DNA from: Chara braunii | Taxonomy: Eukaryota > Streptophyta > Charophyceae > Charales > Characeae | Direction: 5' to 3' | DNA length: 21,108 bases | NCBI GenBank assembly: GCA_003427395.1 | Contig: BFEA01000417.1 | Location: forward strand, 1,304,977 to 1,326,084 | Shown: positions 1 to 7,748 of the stretch, one piece after another | Layout of the letters: every line of letters starts with the position of its first letter | Position numbering within the stretch: the first letter of the stretch is position 1 | Notes under the pieces: generated by a model | Databases searched by the model: none | Told to the model about the DNA's origin: nothing | What the model saw: only the letters and a program-made list of their open reading frames with translations | Translations under genes and position numbers: made by a program

Positions 1-233
1 CACATACACACACCGAATGTCACTGGGTACAGCAAGGGGTAAAAATGGACTCCACAAGTTACCGGGGACTGCAGCACTCACACATACACACATCGAGTGC
101 TACTGAGTACAACAAGAGGTAAGGATGGACTGCACAAGTTATCGGGGACTGCAGCACTCACACATACACACATCGAGTGCTACTTGGTACAGCAAGGGGT
201 AAAGATGGACTGCACAAGTTACCGGGGACTGCA
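1..233. repeat. 80-bp tandem repeat, about 2.9 copies
   Basis: Three units begin at 1, 81 and 161 with CACATACACACA. Each runs through a GGTAMRRATGGACT-like centre to CGGGGACTGCAGCACTCA. The spacing is exactly 80 bp and copies differ by a few substitutions; the third copy breaks off near 233 where the purine tract begins. It starts at the window edge, so the array may be longer. It looks like a minisatellite or repeated LTR/UTR segment and no function is evident. Confidence 0.93.
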
Positions 234-240
234 CATACAA

Positions 241-384
241 AGAAGATGAGGAAGGGGGAGAAGAAGAAGGGGAGGAAGAGAGGTAAAGGAAGGAGAGAAA
301 GAAGGAGAAGGAGAAGAGGAGAAGAGAGAAAGAAGAAGAAGAAGAAGAAAAAGAAGAAGAAGAAGAGGAGAGAAGGGAGAAACT
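241..384. repeat. GA/GAA-rich purine tract (microsatellite)
   Basis: About 140 bp is almost pure purine on the plus strand, with GAAGAAGAA and GGAGAAGAG runs. It follows directly on the 80-bp array. The apparent Lys/Arg-rich plus-strand and Ser-rich minus-strand reading frames through it are composition artefacts. Such homopurine tracts can form triplex (H-DNA) structures, which is a general property and not shown here. Confidence 0.9.
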
Positions 385-719
385 TCCTCCTCTTTCACTC
401 ACCTCCCACAGGTCTGTTAGTCAATGGTCTTCCAGGCTTGGTTCTAGCTCCTTGAGCGTAGCCCTCCCACCTTCCCAAGTCCTCCCTTTCTCTCACACCT
501 CTCCTCTAACTATGGCAGGCTCCTACCTCTAAGACTGTGGAGTCTTTCCCTCTAGAAGGGCTAAGCGGACCCCTTTCAACCTTCCCTCCTACCTCACTGC
601 CTGAGGGCTATGGCGGACCACTCTCCTTGCTCCCTCCTAGCCTCTAGGTCACCTTTCTCGGCCTTACCACCATAGCCAAGCTACAGGCTAGCCGCGGCCC
701 TCACTCCCTTGCTCCTCTC
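385..719. other. Pyrimidine-rich stretch without a recognised gene
   Basis: The plus strand is rich in CCTCCC and CTCTCC and no reading frame with a recognisable protein was found. Read on the minus strand it lies downstream of the TATA/hairpin block at 741-815. It would therefore be the R/U5 or leader part of the proposed minus-strand LTR. No clear terminal CA plus primer-binding site could be fixed. Confidence 0.4.
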
Positions 720-740
720 CCACTCAGACTCTTTTTTTGA

Positions 741-780
741 CTCATTTGGGCAGCATGGGCATCTCTCATGCTCAAATGAG
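741..780 (-). other. Hairpin at the predicted transcription start of the LTR-like block
   Basis: CTCATTTG (741-748) pairs with CAAATGAG (773-780), and inside it GCATG (753-757) pairs with CATGC (767-771). The stem is 8 bp plus 5 bp with a small internal loop. It lies about 30 bp downstream of the TATA element on the minus strand, the place of an R-region stem-loop. Confidence 0.6.
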
Positions 781-797
781 AGTTGCGGCCTACACCT

Positions 798-815
798 CCA
801 ACTTATATAGGTTGG
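798..815 (-). promoter_or_regulatory. TATA box flanked by a short inverted repeat
   Basis: The minus strand reads CTATATAAG (revcomp of 802-810), matching the plant TATA consensus. It sits inside a CCAAC/GTTGG inverted repeat (798-802 and 811-815). Transcription would start near 780-770 on the minus strand, at the large hairpin. On the plus strand the same bases read TATATAGG, so orientation rests on the neighbouring LTR-like start at 1123. Confidence 0.45.
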
Positions 816-942
816 AACAGGTGCATCGCTCAACCTGTAGGCCCCTCCAAGTGCCTCTAGGTGGAGCGAGGTACCCCAAGGGCCAAATTTCCGGTCTGGC
901 CTCTCCGGGGGTACCCGGGCCTCATTTTGGCCAGGTACATGC

Positions 943-971
943 AGTCCGAGAGGCTGGTACCCTCTCGGACT
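943..971. repeat. Perfect 11-bp inverted repeat
   Basis: AGTCCGAGAGG (943-953) and CCTCTCGGACT (961-971) are exact reverse complements around a 7-bp loop. It lies in the U3-like part of the candidate LTR. It could be a transcription-factor site or simply a hairpin. Confidence 0.85.
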
Positions 972-1123
972 ACCCCTTCGCCCACCCCGGCCTCTTTTCT
1001 CTTCAAAAAGTGTTGCCTTTTGGGTACCACTACCCCAAAATGCAGCCTTTACCAAAATTTGCGGGCCTAGAGACCCGTTTTCCGTTTTTTCCTAGTCTAG
1101 GCCTCTTGTGAGTAGGCCGTTAC

Positions 1124-2067
1124 ATTTTTCCAAGTGGCGGCACAAATCTCAGCCTTGGATTTCGCCAATATCCATGGTTTCCATCATTTCGAGTTATTGC
1201 CAAGCCCCCCTTGCTCCAAATTTGAATCTTTTACTCCAACTTTCAATTTTTTTTTATGCACCTGGCCCAAACCTTGGGCCAAATTTGCAGTTTTGTCTTG
1301 TTCCTCTCTTTGTTTTCCCTCCACTTTGCTGCCAACTCATTCTGGAGCTAGCCGTTTTGTGTCAGCCCACAAAAAACAGCTAGATCTCCTCCTCCCCAAG
1401 ATCAGATTTCAGATCTAGGGCCCAAAAATGAGCCGGCGAACTCACATTGAATTTTTTTTTTTTTTTGCTACTTAAATTCAGATATTTTTGAGATAATGCC
1501 CTAAGGATCTTATCTCTACAATCCGGACTGCCCTCCTAGGATCTAGGAGGGATGAGGTCATCATCGGGACCTGCCAGTCCCTACCGCGGCAGTCCCAACT
1601 TGGCGGCACATTTTCCTCCACCCATTCCTCCCCCTTTGTCTCATTCTCCCAATTTTTCTCCCATTTTTTTCTCTTTCCTCTTTTATTTCTGTTGGGACAA
1701 GTGTCCAACAACTATTTCTCCTCTTTCTAGCTGTTGGAACCTACTTAAGGTCCGATTTTTCAGCCGGCGTATGGCCGTTTCTCCTTAAACTGCATTAGTG
1801 GCACCCCCAAGGCCAAAAGGGGCTCCTTTTTGCTGCCGCGGCTTCCAGTTTGAGACCCCCTTGCTCCGATTTTCTTCGGACAGTCCTTTTTCCACGTGGA
1901 GCCCTTGGAACTTCGTTTTTCTTGGTCTGGCTGGTTCGGGAACAGCCTGGAATGTCGGCCGAGCCCTCTTACCGCCGCTGCTCCCTCTTTTTCTTCCCCT
2001 CGGCACCTCCCGTCGCGGTACTTAGTGCTTTCATCCGGACTCCCTAGCCCGGACAGTCCCGTCCACC
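1124..2067. other. No gene recognised; T-rich, LTR-like debris
   Basis: The only reading frames here are short and look like noise. Notable points are a run of 15 T at 1452-1466, an imperfect palindrome at 1690-1710 that starts TGTTGG and ends CCAACA (LTR-terminus-like), and a sequence ending in CCA at 2065 just before a primer-site-like motif. It may include an LTR on the plus strand, but its start cannot be placed. Confidence 0.4.
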
Positions 2068-2077
2068 TGGTGTCAGG
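2068..2077 (+). other. Possible retroelement primer-binding site (tRNA-Leu-like)
   Basis: TGGTGTCAGG is complementary to a tRNA 3' end CCTGACACCA, as found on plant-type tRNA-Leu. It follows a CA dinucleotide (2064-2065) by 2 bases, the usual spacing between the 5' LTR end and the primer site. Only 10 bases match, so it could be chance. Confidence 0.3.
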
Positions 2078-2411
2078 TTATTTTATTTTTGTTGTCGTTG
2101 CATCTGATCCAGGATCCCCCTGGGTCGCTCCAGGTGCCCTCCGTCTTTCCCGTCTCAAGCCCTTCTCTCCTCCGTTCTGTTGACAATTCCTGTCGGCGCT
2201 CAACTTCTCCTCCTTTTCTTATTTCTCCTAGCCCCTCCCCTTCGTCCGACGTCATCCTGGGTGACGACCCGCTTTCACGCGCCCTCCTCCTTGGGCAGGT
2301 TGCCGATTCTTCTAGCGACGGCTCCGGCCTTCAGCGCCCGTCGGCGGCTCTCGACACTTTATACCGTCGATACCCGTCCTGCTAGTGGTTCCGCTGGTGC
2401 CACCATTTTAT

Positions 2412-2630
2412 CTAGGCCCACGCGGTCCCTGGCACTTTGGCCCGCCTGCGCTGCGTCTTTTCCCTCGGTCTCATGCGGTTCCCGGTACTCCGCCCTGTAG
2501 GCACCACGCCGTCCATTAGTCCCACGTGGTCCCTGGCGCTTTGTCCTGCCGGTACCACCTCGTCCTTCGATCCCGTGTGGTCCCCGACACTCCTGCCCCG
2601 CCTGTACCCCGTCTTCCCTTGGTACTCCTG
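2412..2630. repeat. 51-53 bp minisatellite, about four degenerate units
   Basis: Copies of a GYGGTYCCYGGCRCT-like core start at about 2422, 2475, 2526 and 2577, giving periods of 53, 51 and 51 bp. Each core is followed by a CCTGCC and a CGTCC segment. Because 51 is a multiple of three, a minus-strand reading frame across it (2412-2807) shows a 17-residue peptide repeat with a DxVVPxGxS core. I see no other support for that frame being a gene. Confidence 0.7.
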
Positions 2631-3091
2631 ACGTCCTTCCGCCTTACAGTGATCTCTGCTCCCTGCTCCTATTGCGTCTCGCATGCTATTCCGTTTCGGG
2701 TGTCGGCTCCCACCTACCCCGCGGTCCCCTTGGCCCTCCTTCCGCCGCGTCGCGTCAGCGCCTTGCGCCCTGTCCCTTCCCACTTCCTTTCTTCCCTTGC
2801 TGCGCATCTCTTATGCTACTGCCGACTTCCCGGCGGCCCTTCTCCGTCCTTCGGGGAGGGAGTCGCCCCTGCTATTCTCTCACAGTCCCTTTGCCGCTTT
2901 CTGCTTAGCCCACCCATTTCTAGTCTAGCGGCCCCGACGACTCTGGGCAGCCTCTGGCTTCCTACTGTCCGTGCCCATGTTTCCGCTCTTTCCAGCATTG
3001 CTGCCTCCGGTTTTCTCTGTTGTGCACAAATTGACCATATACAGTCTCTCGAGTAACGAGAAGTCATTCGGGACTCACCAGTCGCGACATA
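2631..3091. other. No gene recognised; candidate LTR body on the minus strand
   Basis: This is GC- and pyrimidine-rich sequence with no known protein motif in any frame. It lies directly downstream, in the minus-strand sense, of the polypurine-tract block at 3092-3103. If that is a true PPT, this stretch is the 5' part of a minus-strand LTR beginning TGTCGCGACTGG near 3089. Confidence 0.35.
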
Positions 3092-3127
3092 TTCCCCCCA
3101 CTCATTCGCGATGTCCTCATCTCGCAC
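3092..3127 (-). other. Polypurine-tract-like block 1
   Basis: On the minus strand the block reads GACATCGCG, a short spacer, then GAGTGGGGGGAA followed within 3 bases by TGTCGCGAC. Ty3/Gypsy elements place such a G-rich polypurine tract directly before the TG of the 3' LTR. The same block recurs at 4314-4348, which argues against chance. Confidence 0.5.
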
Positions 3128-3974
3128 CAATCCATGGTCAGTAGGAATTTCGGAGTGACAGATAAATAGGGAAGAGAGGTGGGGTGGGATGGGTAGTTAG
3201 CTTGCCAGGGTTCTTTTTGTCTTTCCCACTCTTTTCTCGGGTCCCTTGTCCTTGGGGCGGGGGAGGGTATGGAAGGGTTAAGGTTCTGTTTCGGGTTTCC
3301 TTTGAATTGCGTAACGTAATGTCTTTGTAACGAGCGCGTGACACTTTATGTGCATCAACGCCCGTCTCACAACCGTATCTCTTTCTCACTGGAACTCCCA
3401 AATACCCAAGAACTTCCCAACAACCTCCGGTATCGTCCCACAAAAGAGAGGACGACGAGCCCATCGCCCTGCCGGTAAGAGGAAGATTTTGGCGGTGAAT
3501 GTCTCAAGGATCGTTTGCCATGGCTTCCTCCAGGTGCGAGCGAGCAACACGTCCAGGAGCTTATGCAGTTTGGTGTCTCTTTTCCCTCACCAAGTTGACT
3601 AGCACCGCCCCTTGGAGGGGTCTGACCACAGACGTGCCCTGCTGCTAGTTTTTCATTGTACGTTATTTCTCGCTCTCGATAATGTCTTGAAGGCTGCATT
3701 CGTAATCTCAAATCTATCTTCCCATTTCATTGAGAAACATTCTCGAGCAGAAATCCTTTTTGGTTTCGTCTCGTTCATTACTCTTAGGACATCCACATAT
3801 TTTCAGTACAATTTTTCCTCTCCCTGAAGTCCAGACATAGCCAAATCCACATGCATTCTTCCCGGGTCATTCCTCCCGGCCTTTCTCAGGTCCTGCCAAT
3901 TCCACATACATATCGTCCTCTGCCCTTTCTTTGCCCTTTACTTAATTGACTCTTTATGTGCGATGCTTGGTTCA
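3128..3974. other. No gene recognised; probable decayed retroelement internal sequence
   Basis: No frame holds a recognisable domain and the longest minus-strand frames (about 110 codons) show nothing I can name. Its position upstream of PPT block 1 suggests 3' internal sequence of a minus-strand LTR element. That is inference from position only. Confidence 0.35.
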
Positions 3975-4290
3975 CTCCTTTGCCACTTCTCATCTTTTCA
4001 AACTTATACGAGTCAATTACACAGCCAACTCTCAGTCTGCCAGATCCTTTCTTAGGTCTACGCAGAATCAATCACACCAGCCCTTTCCTTCCTGGCTATC
4101 TTGCCGAGCCATTTTTCTTAAGTTCATGTCATGTCACTTGCTCCCGTCCCTTCTGTCCCAGCCTCTTGTCAGACCCTCTTTTCTCAGGCCCATACAAAGC
4201 CAATTACAATATTTTTCTGTTCCGGCCATCTTGACAGGCCCCTTTTTCCCAAGTCCGTGCAAAACCAATTACAAGTCTTATTTTCATGCG
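3975..4290. repeat. Degenerate 65-bp tandem repeat
   Basis: Similar segments start near 4036 (TCTGCCAGATCC), 4100 (CTTGCCGAGCC), 4165 (CTTGTCAGACCC) and 4230 (CTTGACAGGCCC), 64-65 bp apart. Each continues into a T-rich stretch. The last two share CCAATTACAA at the same phase, and a weaker earlier unit starts near 3979. Plus-strand frames across it are repeat artefacts. It lies on the LTR side of PPT block 2, so it may be a repeat inside that LTR's U3. Confidence 0.65.
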
Positions 4291-4313
4291 TATTCATTGG
4301 TAGATGGCACACC

Positions 4314-4348
4314 TTCCCCCCACTCAAAACGCGATGTCCCCATCGCGC
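4314..4348 (-). other. Polypurine-tract-like block 2
   Basis: The minus strand reads GGACATCGCG, a 4-base spacer, then GAGTGGGGGGAAGG followed by TGTGCCATC. It matches the block at 3092-3127 over about 35 bp with one indel and a few substitutions. It has the same orientation as the gag-pol, so it is the best candidate in the window for that element's 3' polypurine tract. The LTR would then begin near 4311. This is not confirmed by a matching 5' LTR. Confidence 0.5.
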
Positions 4349-5150
4349 GACTGGTTCTCACTCGGAGGCACGCATACCTTTGGCCCACCAACCGCAAGTC
4401 AAGGACACAAGCCCGTCCGCTTCACAAAAGGAAGAGTGATCAGTTCCTTCCCAGCGGACGACGCCTCATCCTTCTACCCGGTCATACTGAGGTTCCTCCC
4501 CACATCTGGCAGGCAGGTCCAATCTAAGCCTCCCAGGGCCTTGTCTAGCCGTAAGAGCGTTCCTCGCGAATCGTTCCTCCTGAGTGGTGATTTTCTGGAT
4601 TCCGGCCTCTTCCTTTCAAGAGAGTTGGGACTCTCAATCATTTCGCGAGTGCAGTAACGAATTCCTCACAATTAGTCCCGAAACGGTTATAATGTTTCGG
4701 CAGGGCAGTGTCAATGCCAGTGGTGGTGGCGGACTCCACCCGGTACCTCGTCCAACCTCTCCTCTTGGACAGTGCCGCCCAACTTAGCGCGGGCAGCGGT
4801 GGTCCGACCCAAACGGCCATGCCACCACTCTATGACATGGCGTGTAGTTGGAGAGTAGCAAAATAGACTAGATGAGAATGACTTTCCTGCCCATTTGGCT
4901 CTCTCGCCCTTTAACGTTTAGGCGTTCAACAGGAGGCGCAGTTGGAACTCCCCGACTAGAGCCCATTGTCGCAGGTGGTTCCGGACGTCCCGCACCGATC
5001 CAAGTGATGGGTGCCTAAGTCCTTTAACCCTCATCCTCTTACAAGAGAAACAGGCCGCGCTGAGACTTTTTCCCTCAAGGAGATAGAGGTCTTTGGGGTC
5101 GCGGTGCATGCGCCGGTATCCCCCTCTTGCTGAGGCTAAAGACTAGATGA
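4349..5150. other. No gene recognised
   Basis: Frames are short and without recognisable motifs. A small inverted repeat (CGAAAC/GTTTCG) lies near 4679-4705. If the element ends at the PPT near 4314, this is its untranslated 3' internal region. Confidence 0.4.
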
Positions 5151-5159
5151 AAGGAGAAA

Positions 5160-5460
5160 TTTCATTTCAAGGCTCTTTCCAAGTCCATTTCCAGTTGCTT
5201 AGGGTCCCCTGGTTATGCAATGCCTTTTCCAATGCTCAATTCAATTTCAATGCTCATTCTCATTCCCAGGCTCACTCTCAGTCCAATGCTCAATCTCAGT
5301 CTAATGCTCACTGCAATATCTCTTCCAACGCTGAATCCAATATCCTTTTCAAGGCTGAGTCCAATATCTTTTCCAGGGCTGAGTTCTTTCCAATCTCTTT
5401 TCCAAGGCTCAACTCTTTTCAATCTCTTTTCCAAGGCTCAACTCTTTCCAATACCATGCA
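5160..5460. repeat. Low-complexity CAATGCTCA / CAAGGCTCA array
   Basis: Short degenerate units built on TTCCAAGGCTCA, TCCAATGCTCA and TCTCTTTTCC recur with irregular spacing of about 12-36 bp. For example, the segment CTTTTCCAAGGCTCAACTC occurs twice close together near 5400-5450. A plus-strand frame of 157 codons across it (5147-5620) encodes a Ser/Asn/Gln-rich repeat that only reflects the DNA repeat. Confidence 0.7.
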
Positions 5461-5528
5461 TCTCAAGCAGCCATGCAAGGGGACCTCAGTGCCAATTTCA
5501 AAGAATGACCTTTGTCAGGGGCCATTCC

Positions 5529-5685
5529 GAACAACCTGGTTAGGGTTGCTCTTTTCAATTCCAAATCGAACAGCCTGGTTAGGGCCATTCTTATCCATTG
5601 CAATCGGAAAGCCTGGTTAGGATCATCCTTATCCATTTCAATTGGACAGCCTGGTTAGGGTCATCCTTGTCCATTTCAATGTTAG
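5529..5685. repeat. 38-39 bp minisatellite, four units
   Basis: The core GCCTGGTTAGG with a following CATCCTTATCCATTTCAAT segment recurs, with CCTGG at 5535, 5574, 5612 and 5650 (periods 39, 38, 38). The last two units are nearly identical and the first is most diverged. It follows straight on from the CAATGCTCA array and shares the TTTCAAT word with it. Confidence 0.85.
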
Positions 5686-6675
5686 CGCCCGAGGGGGTGG
5701 GCCTCGAGGACACGAATCCTATCTCGTCTCGGGGGTTAGAAGGCGGCCATCGTCTTCGGTTTTTACGCATGCTTCTTCCTTTTCCCTCATGCCATTTGCC
5801 AATCTTACATCCTTCCATACATCCGACTTAGCGTCTAGTGCTCGAATTGGGGCTCGCATCCCCGAGCAGAACTAGCCCGCCCGACCGTTCAACCATTGCA
5901 ATGGGTGCTGAGTCATTTCAATGTTCCTTCCGCTGGGTGCTGAGTCATTTCAATGTTCCTTCCGCTCTTCCGGCTTCTCATAACATCTCAATGCTCTGGA
6001 CTTGCCTGGGATAAGTTGGATTAGGCTCCCAGGGAAGAGAATGCCTCTTTACCCATAGGTCCCCTAACCTCTCACAAGAACTTATGCAAAGACTCATTCA
6101 ATCGTGGACACAAAAATAAAGGGAAAAACTCTCGTCATCAACGTTTCTTTCAATGTCCAGGAGTTCACATGCCCTTGCTCATTTCCTCGAGACAAAATCG
6201 ATCACCCTGAGTCCCTTTCTTACTACAAATGACTCATGTTTCCCAAAAGGAGCAGGTACTCATACAATGTAGCACTGGTCACCCACCCCCTATTAGTTTC
6301 TTCAATCCAAGAAGTAGTTACATCGCAGTCTTTCCAAAAAGAAAACGAGGAGACAAAGTCCGAATGCAAGACAACATTACAGACTCGTCTCATCTAGTTC
6401 CCTCTGTTTTTCCCTTACTTTCCCTTAGCCATCCCAACCATCCACAGTTCTATTCTAAGTGCAAAAAGCTCTCGTGCCCATTCCCGAAGAAGCAACGACT
6501 TATATGAGGTAGTATTCGTCACCCAGTCCTTAGCCACTTCGAGCTTAGCAGCTGTCTCTAGTTCATTCAGAAAAAAGTTCAAATGCAAAAAAAAGAAAGA
6601 TGGCAGTTATTGCTGCCTGGTTACCAACCCTTCCCCGATTCCCAGCTATTCCTATCCTGCCTACTGCCCCCTTTT
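5686..6675. other. No gene recognised; contains a 32-bp direct repeat
   Basis: A 32-bp unit starting GGGTGCTGAGTCATTTCAAT is repeated head to tail at 5903-5934 and 5935-5966. The rest shows no open frame with recognisable protein features. On the minus strand this is 3' untranslated sequence of the ORF at 6676-7293. Confidence 0.6.
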
Positions 6676-7293
6676 TTACTGTCCCGGTGCCCTGCGCCGA
6701 GCCTCCCTCCTTGCACGGTCCTCCATCTCTTGCTCCATTAGCCTCTTTATCGCCTGTAGATGACGAAGCGTTTCTTCTGAGAAGAAAGTTGTTGGGGATA
6801 TGTCTTCTCCCCTGCTCAACTTTTCCTTGCCCTTCATTGCCCATTGATAGCGTAAAATACTGGACCATTGATCGAACCAATCGCTGAAAGTTGGCCTGAA
6901 TTCTCTTTTCCATGGGTCCTTTTCTTCCCCTGGGTCCTCCTTTCTTCCCAGATCTTCCCTTGTAGGCGTTGTCACTTCGTCCTCTTCTTTGTCGCTGGTG
7001 AGGTCGATAAATTCCACGGGCACGTCCTCCTCCAACCTTGGCATTTTTCCCGGGTTCCTCTCTTCCTTGCTACTAGGGTCACTGTCTGATGACAGTTCTA
7101 TTGGCTCCCCTTCCCTTAGTGGTGATGGCCCCCTGGTTCCTTGCTTTCTGCCCCCCCTGTTCACAACTAGGTTGTGATCAAACCCCACATACAACTTTCT
7201 TTTCCTGGAGCTTGACTCTCCATCTTGCCTTGACGACTGTCCCCTTTCCGGCCCGTTAATTGCGTTGCCGTCATTTACATTTCCGAATTCCAT
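6676..7293 (-). CDS. Accessory ORF 3' of integrase, acidic, with two SUMO-interaction-like motifs
   Basis: This is an intact 205-residue frame starting at ATG 7293, 456 bp downstream of the integrase stop and on the same strand. I do not recognise the family. Visible parts are a basic cluster SRKRKLY at residues 29-35 (NLS-like) and PIELSSDSD at about 64-72. FIDLTSDKEEDE at about 95-106 follows the classic form of a SUMO-interaction motif with an acidic, phosphorylatable flank. A W/F-rich segment covers 128-150 (FSDWFDQW), and a charged helix-like C-terminus with many Arg/Glu covers 175-203. Unlike its gag-pol neighbours it has no stop or frameshift. It may be an extra ORF of the retroelement, as some Gypsy lineages carry after pol, or a separate gene. 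Function is unknown. Confidence 0.6.
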   Translation of the reverse strand: MEFGNVNDGNAINGPERGQSSRQDGESSSRKRKLYVGFDHNLVVNRGGRKQGTRGPSPLREGEPIELSSDSDPSSKEERNPGKMPRLEEDVPVEFIDLTSDKEEDEVTTPTREDLGRKEDPGEEKDPWKREFRPTFSDWFDQWSSILRYQWAMKGKEKLSRGEDISPTTFFSEETLRHLQAIKRLMEQEMEDRARREARRRAPGQ

Positions 7294-7465
7294 TTTGCCG
7301 TTTGCTGTTTGCTCCTTGCCTGGTCCTGTTCATGCATAATAATCACCACAACCCCTCATACACACGCATTCCTTTCCACTTCCGTTTGCGGCTTTGGAGG
7401 TTTCCCTAGAACTTTTGCTTGCCCCCATATAGTTGGTAACCTCATTATCCCTTAGAACCCTCGAC

Positions 7466-7620
7466 ACATTGTCCCAACACATAGGTGCCCCATGTAGGTC
7501 GTCCACATCATCACCCCACAAAAACTATGGTACATTGTTCCAACACATAAATACCTCGTGTAGACAGTCCCCAGCGTTACCCCACAAAAACTATAATATA
7601 TTGTCCCGTGCTCCCAGACC
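7466..7620. repeat. 66-bp tandem repeat, about 2.3 copies
   Basis: Units beginning ACATTGTCCCAACACATA start at 7466 and 7532, and a partial third starts near 7598, exactly 66 bp apart. Each contains CCCCACAAAAACTAT near its end. The array lies in the gap between the integrase stop and the 3' accessory ORF. The period is a multiple of three and short minus-strand frames show a repeated 22-residue peptide, but nothing marks them as a gene. Confidence 0.85.
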
Positions 7621-7748
7621 CGGTCACAGTCAGCCCAGGCAGTCTCCCCACGTTCCACAGAAATTCAAGTCACACAAACGAACAACCCTTGTGGTCATGA
7701 TCACTTACATAGGGAGGCGGTCCAGGGTCATAGCCAATTGTCTATCTT

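Larger units (their letters stand above)
720..1123 (-). mobile_element. Candidate LTR (U3/R part) of a different LTR retroelement copy
   Basis: Read on the minus strand the block starts at 1123 with TGTAACGGCC, preceded by a short purine run (GGAAAAA), which is how an LTR with its polypurine tract looks. It contains several perfect inverted repeats (943-971, 741-780). A plant-like TATA element lies about 315 bp into the block and a strong hairpin follows 30 bp later. The TG start and promoter layout are visible. That it is an LTR is inference, because no second copy is in the window and the downstream end is not fixed. Confidence 0.45.

Noticed and set aside
139-455. Ser-rich (minus) and Lys/Arg-rich (plus) frames.
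   Set aside because: Both are direct translations of the GAA/GGA microsatellite.
1-966. Repeats as a CRISPR array.
   Set aside because: The units are contiguous tandem copies without unique spacers, and the sequence is eukaryotic in character.
2526-3056. A 176-codon plus-strand frame.
   Set aside because: It begins in the 51-bp minisatellite, is rich in Pro, Leu and Ser from CT-rich DNA, and matches nothing known to me.
3946-4527. A 193-codon plus-strand open frame.
   Set aside because: It runs through the 65-bp repeat and the polypurine block and shows no protein-like motif. The openness comes from low stop density in pyrimidine-rich repeats.
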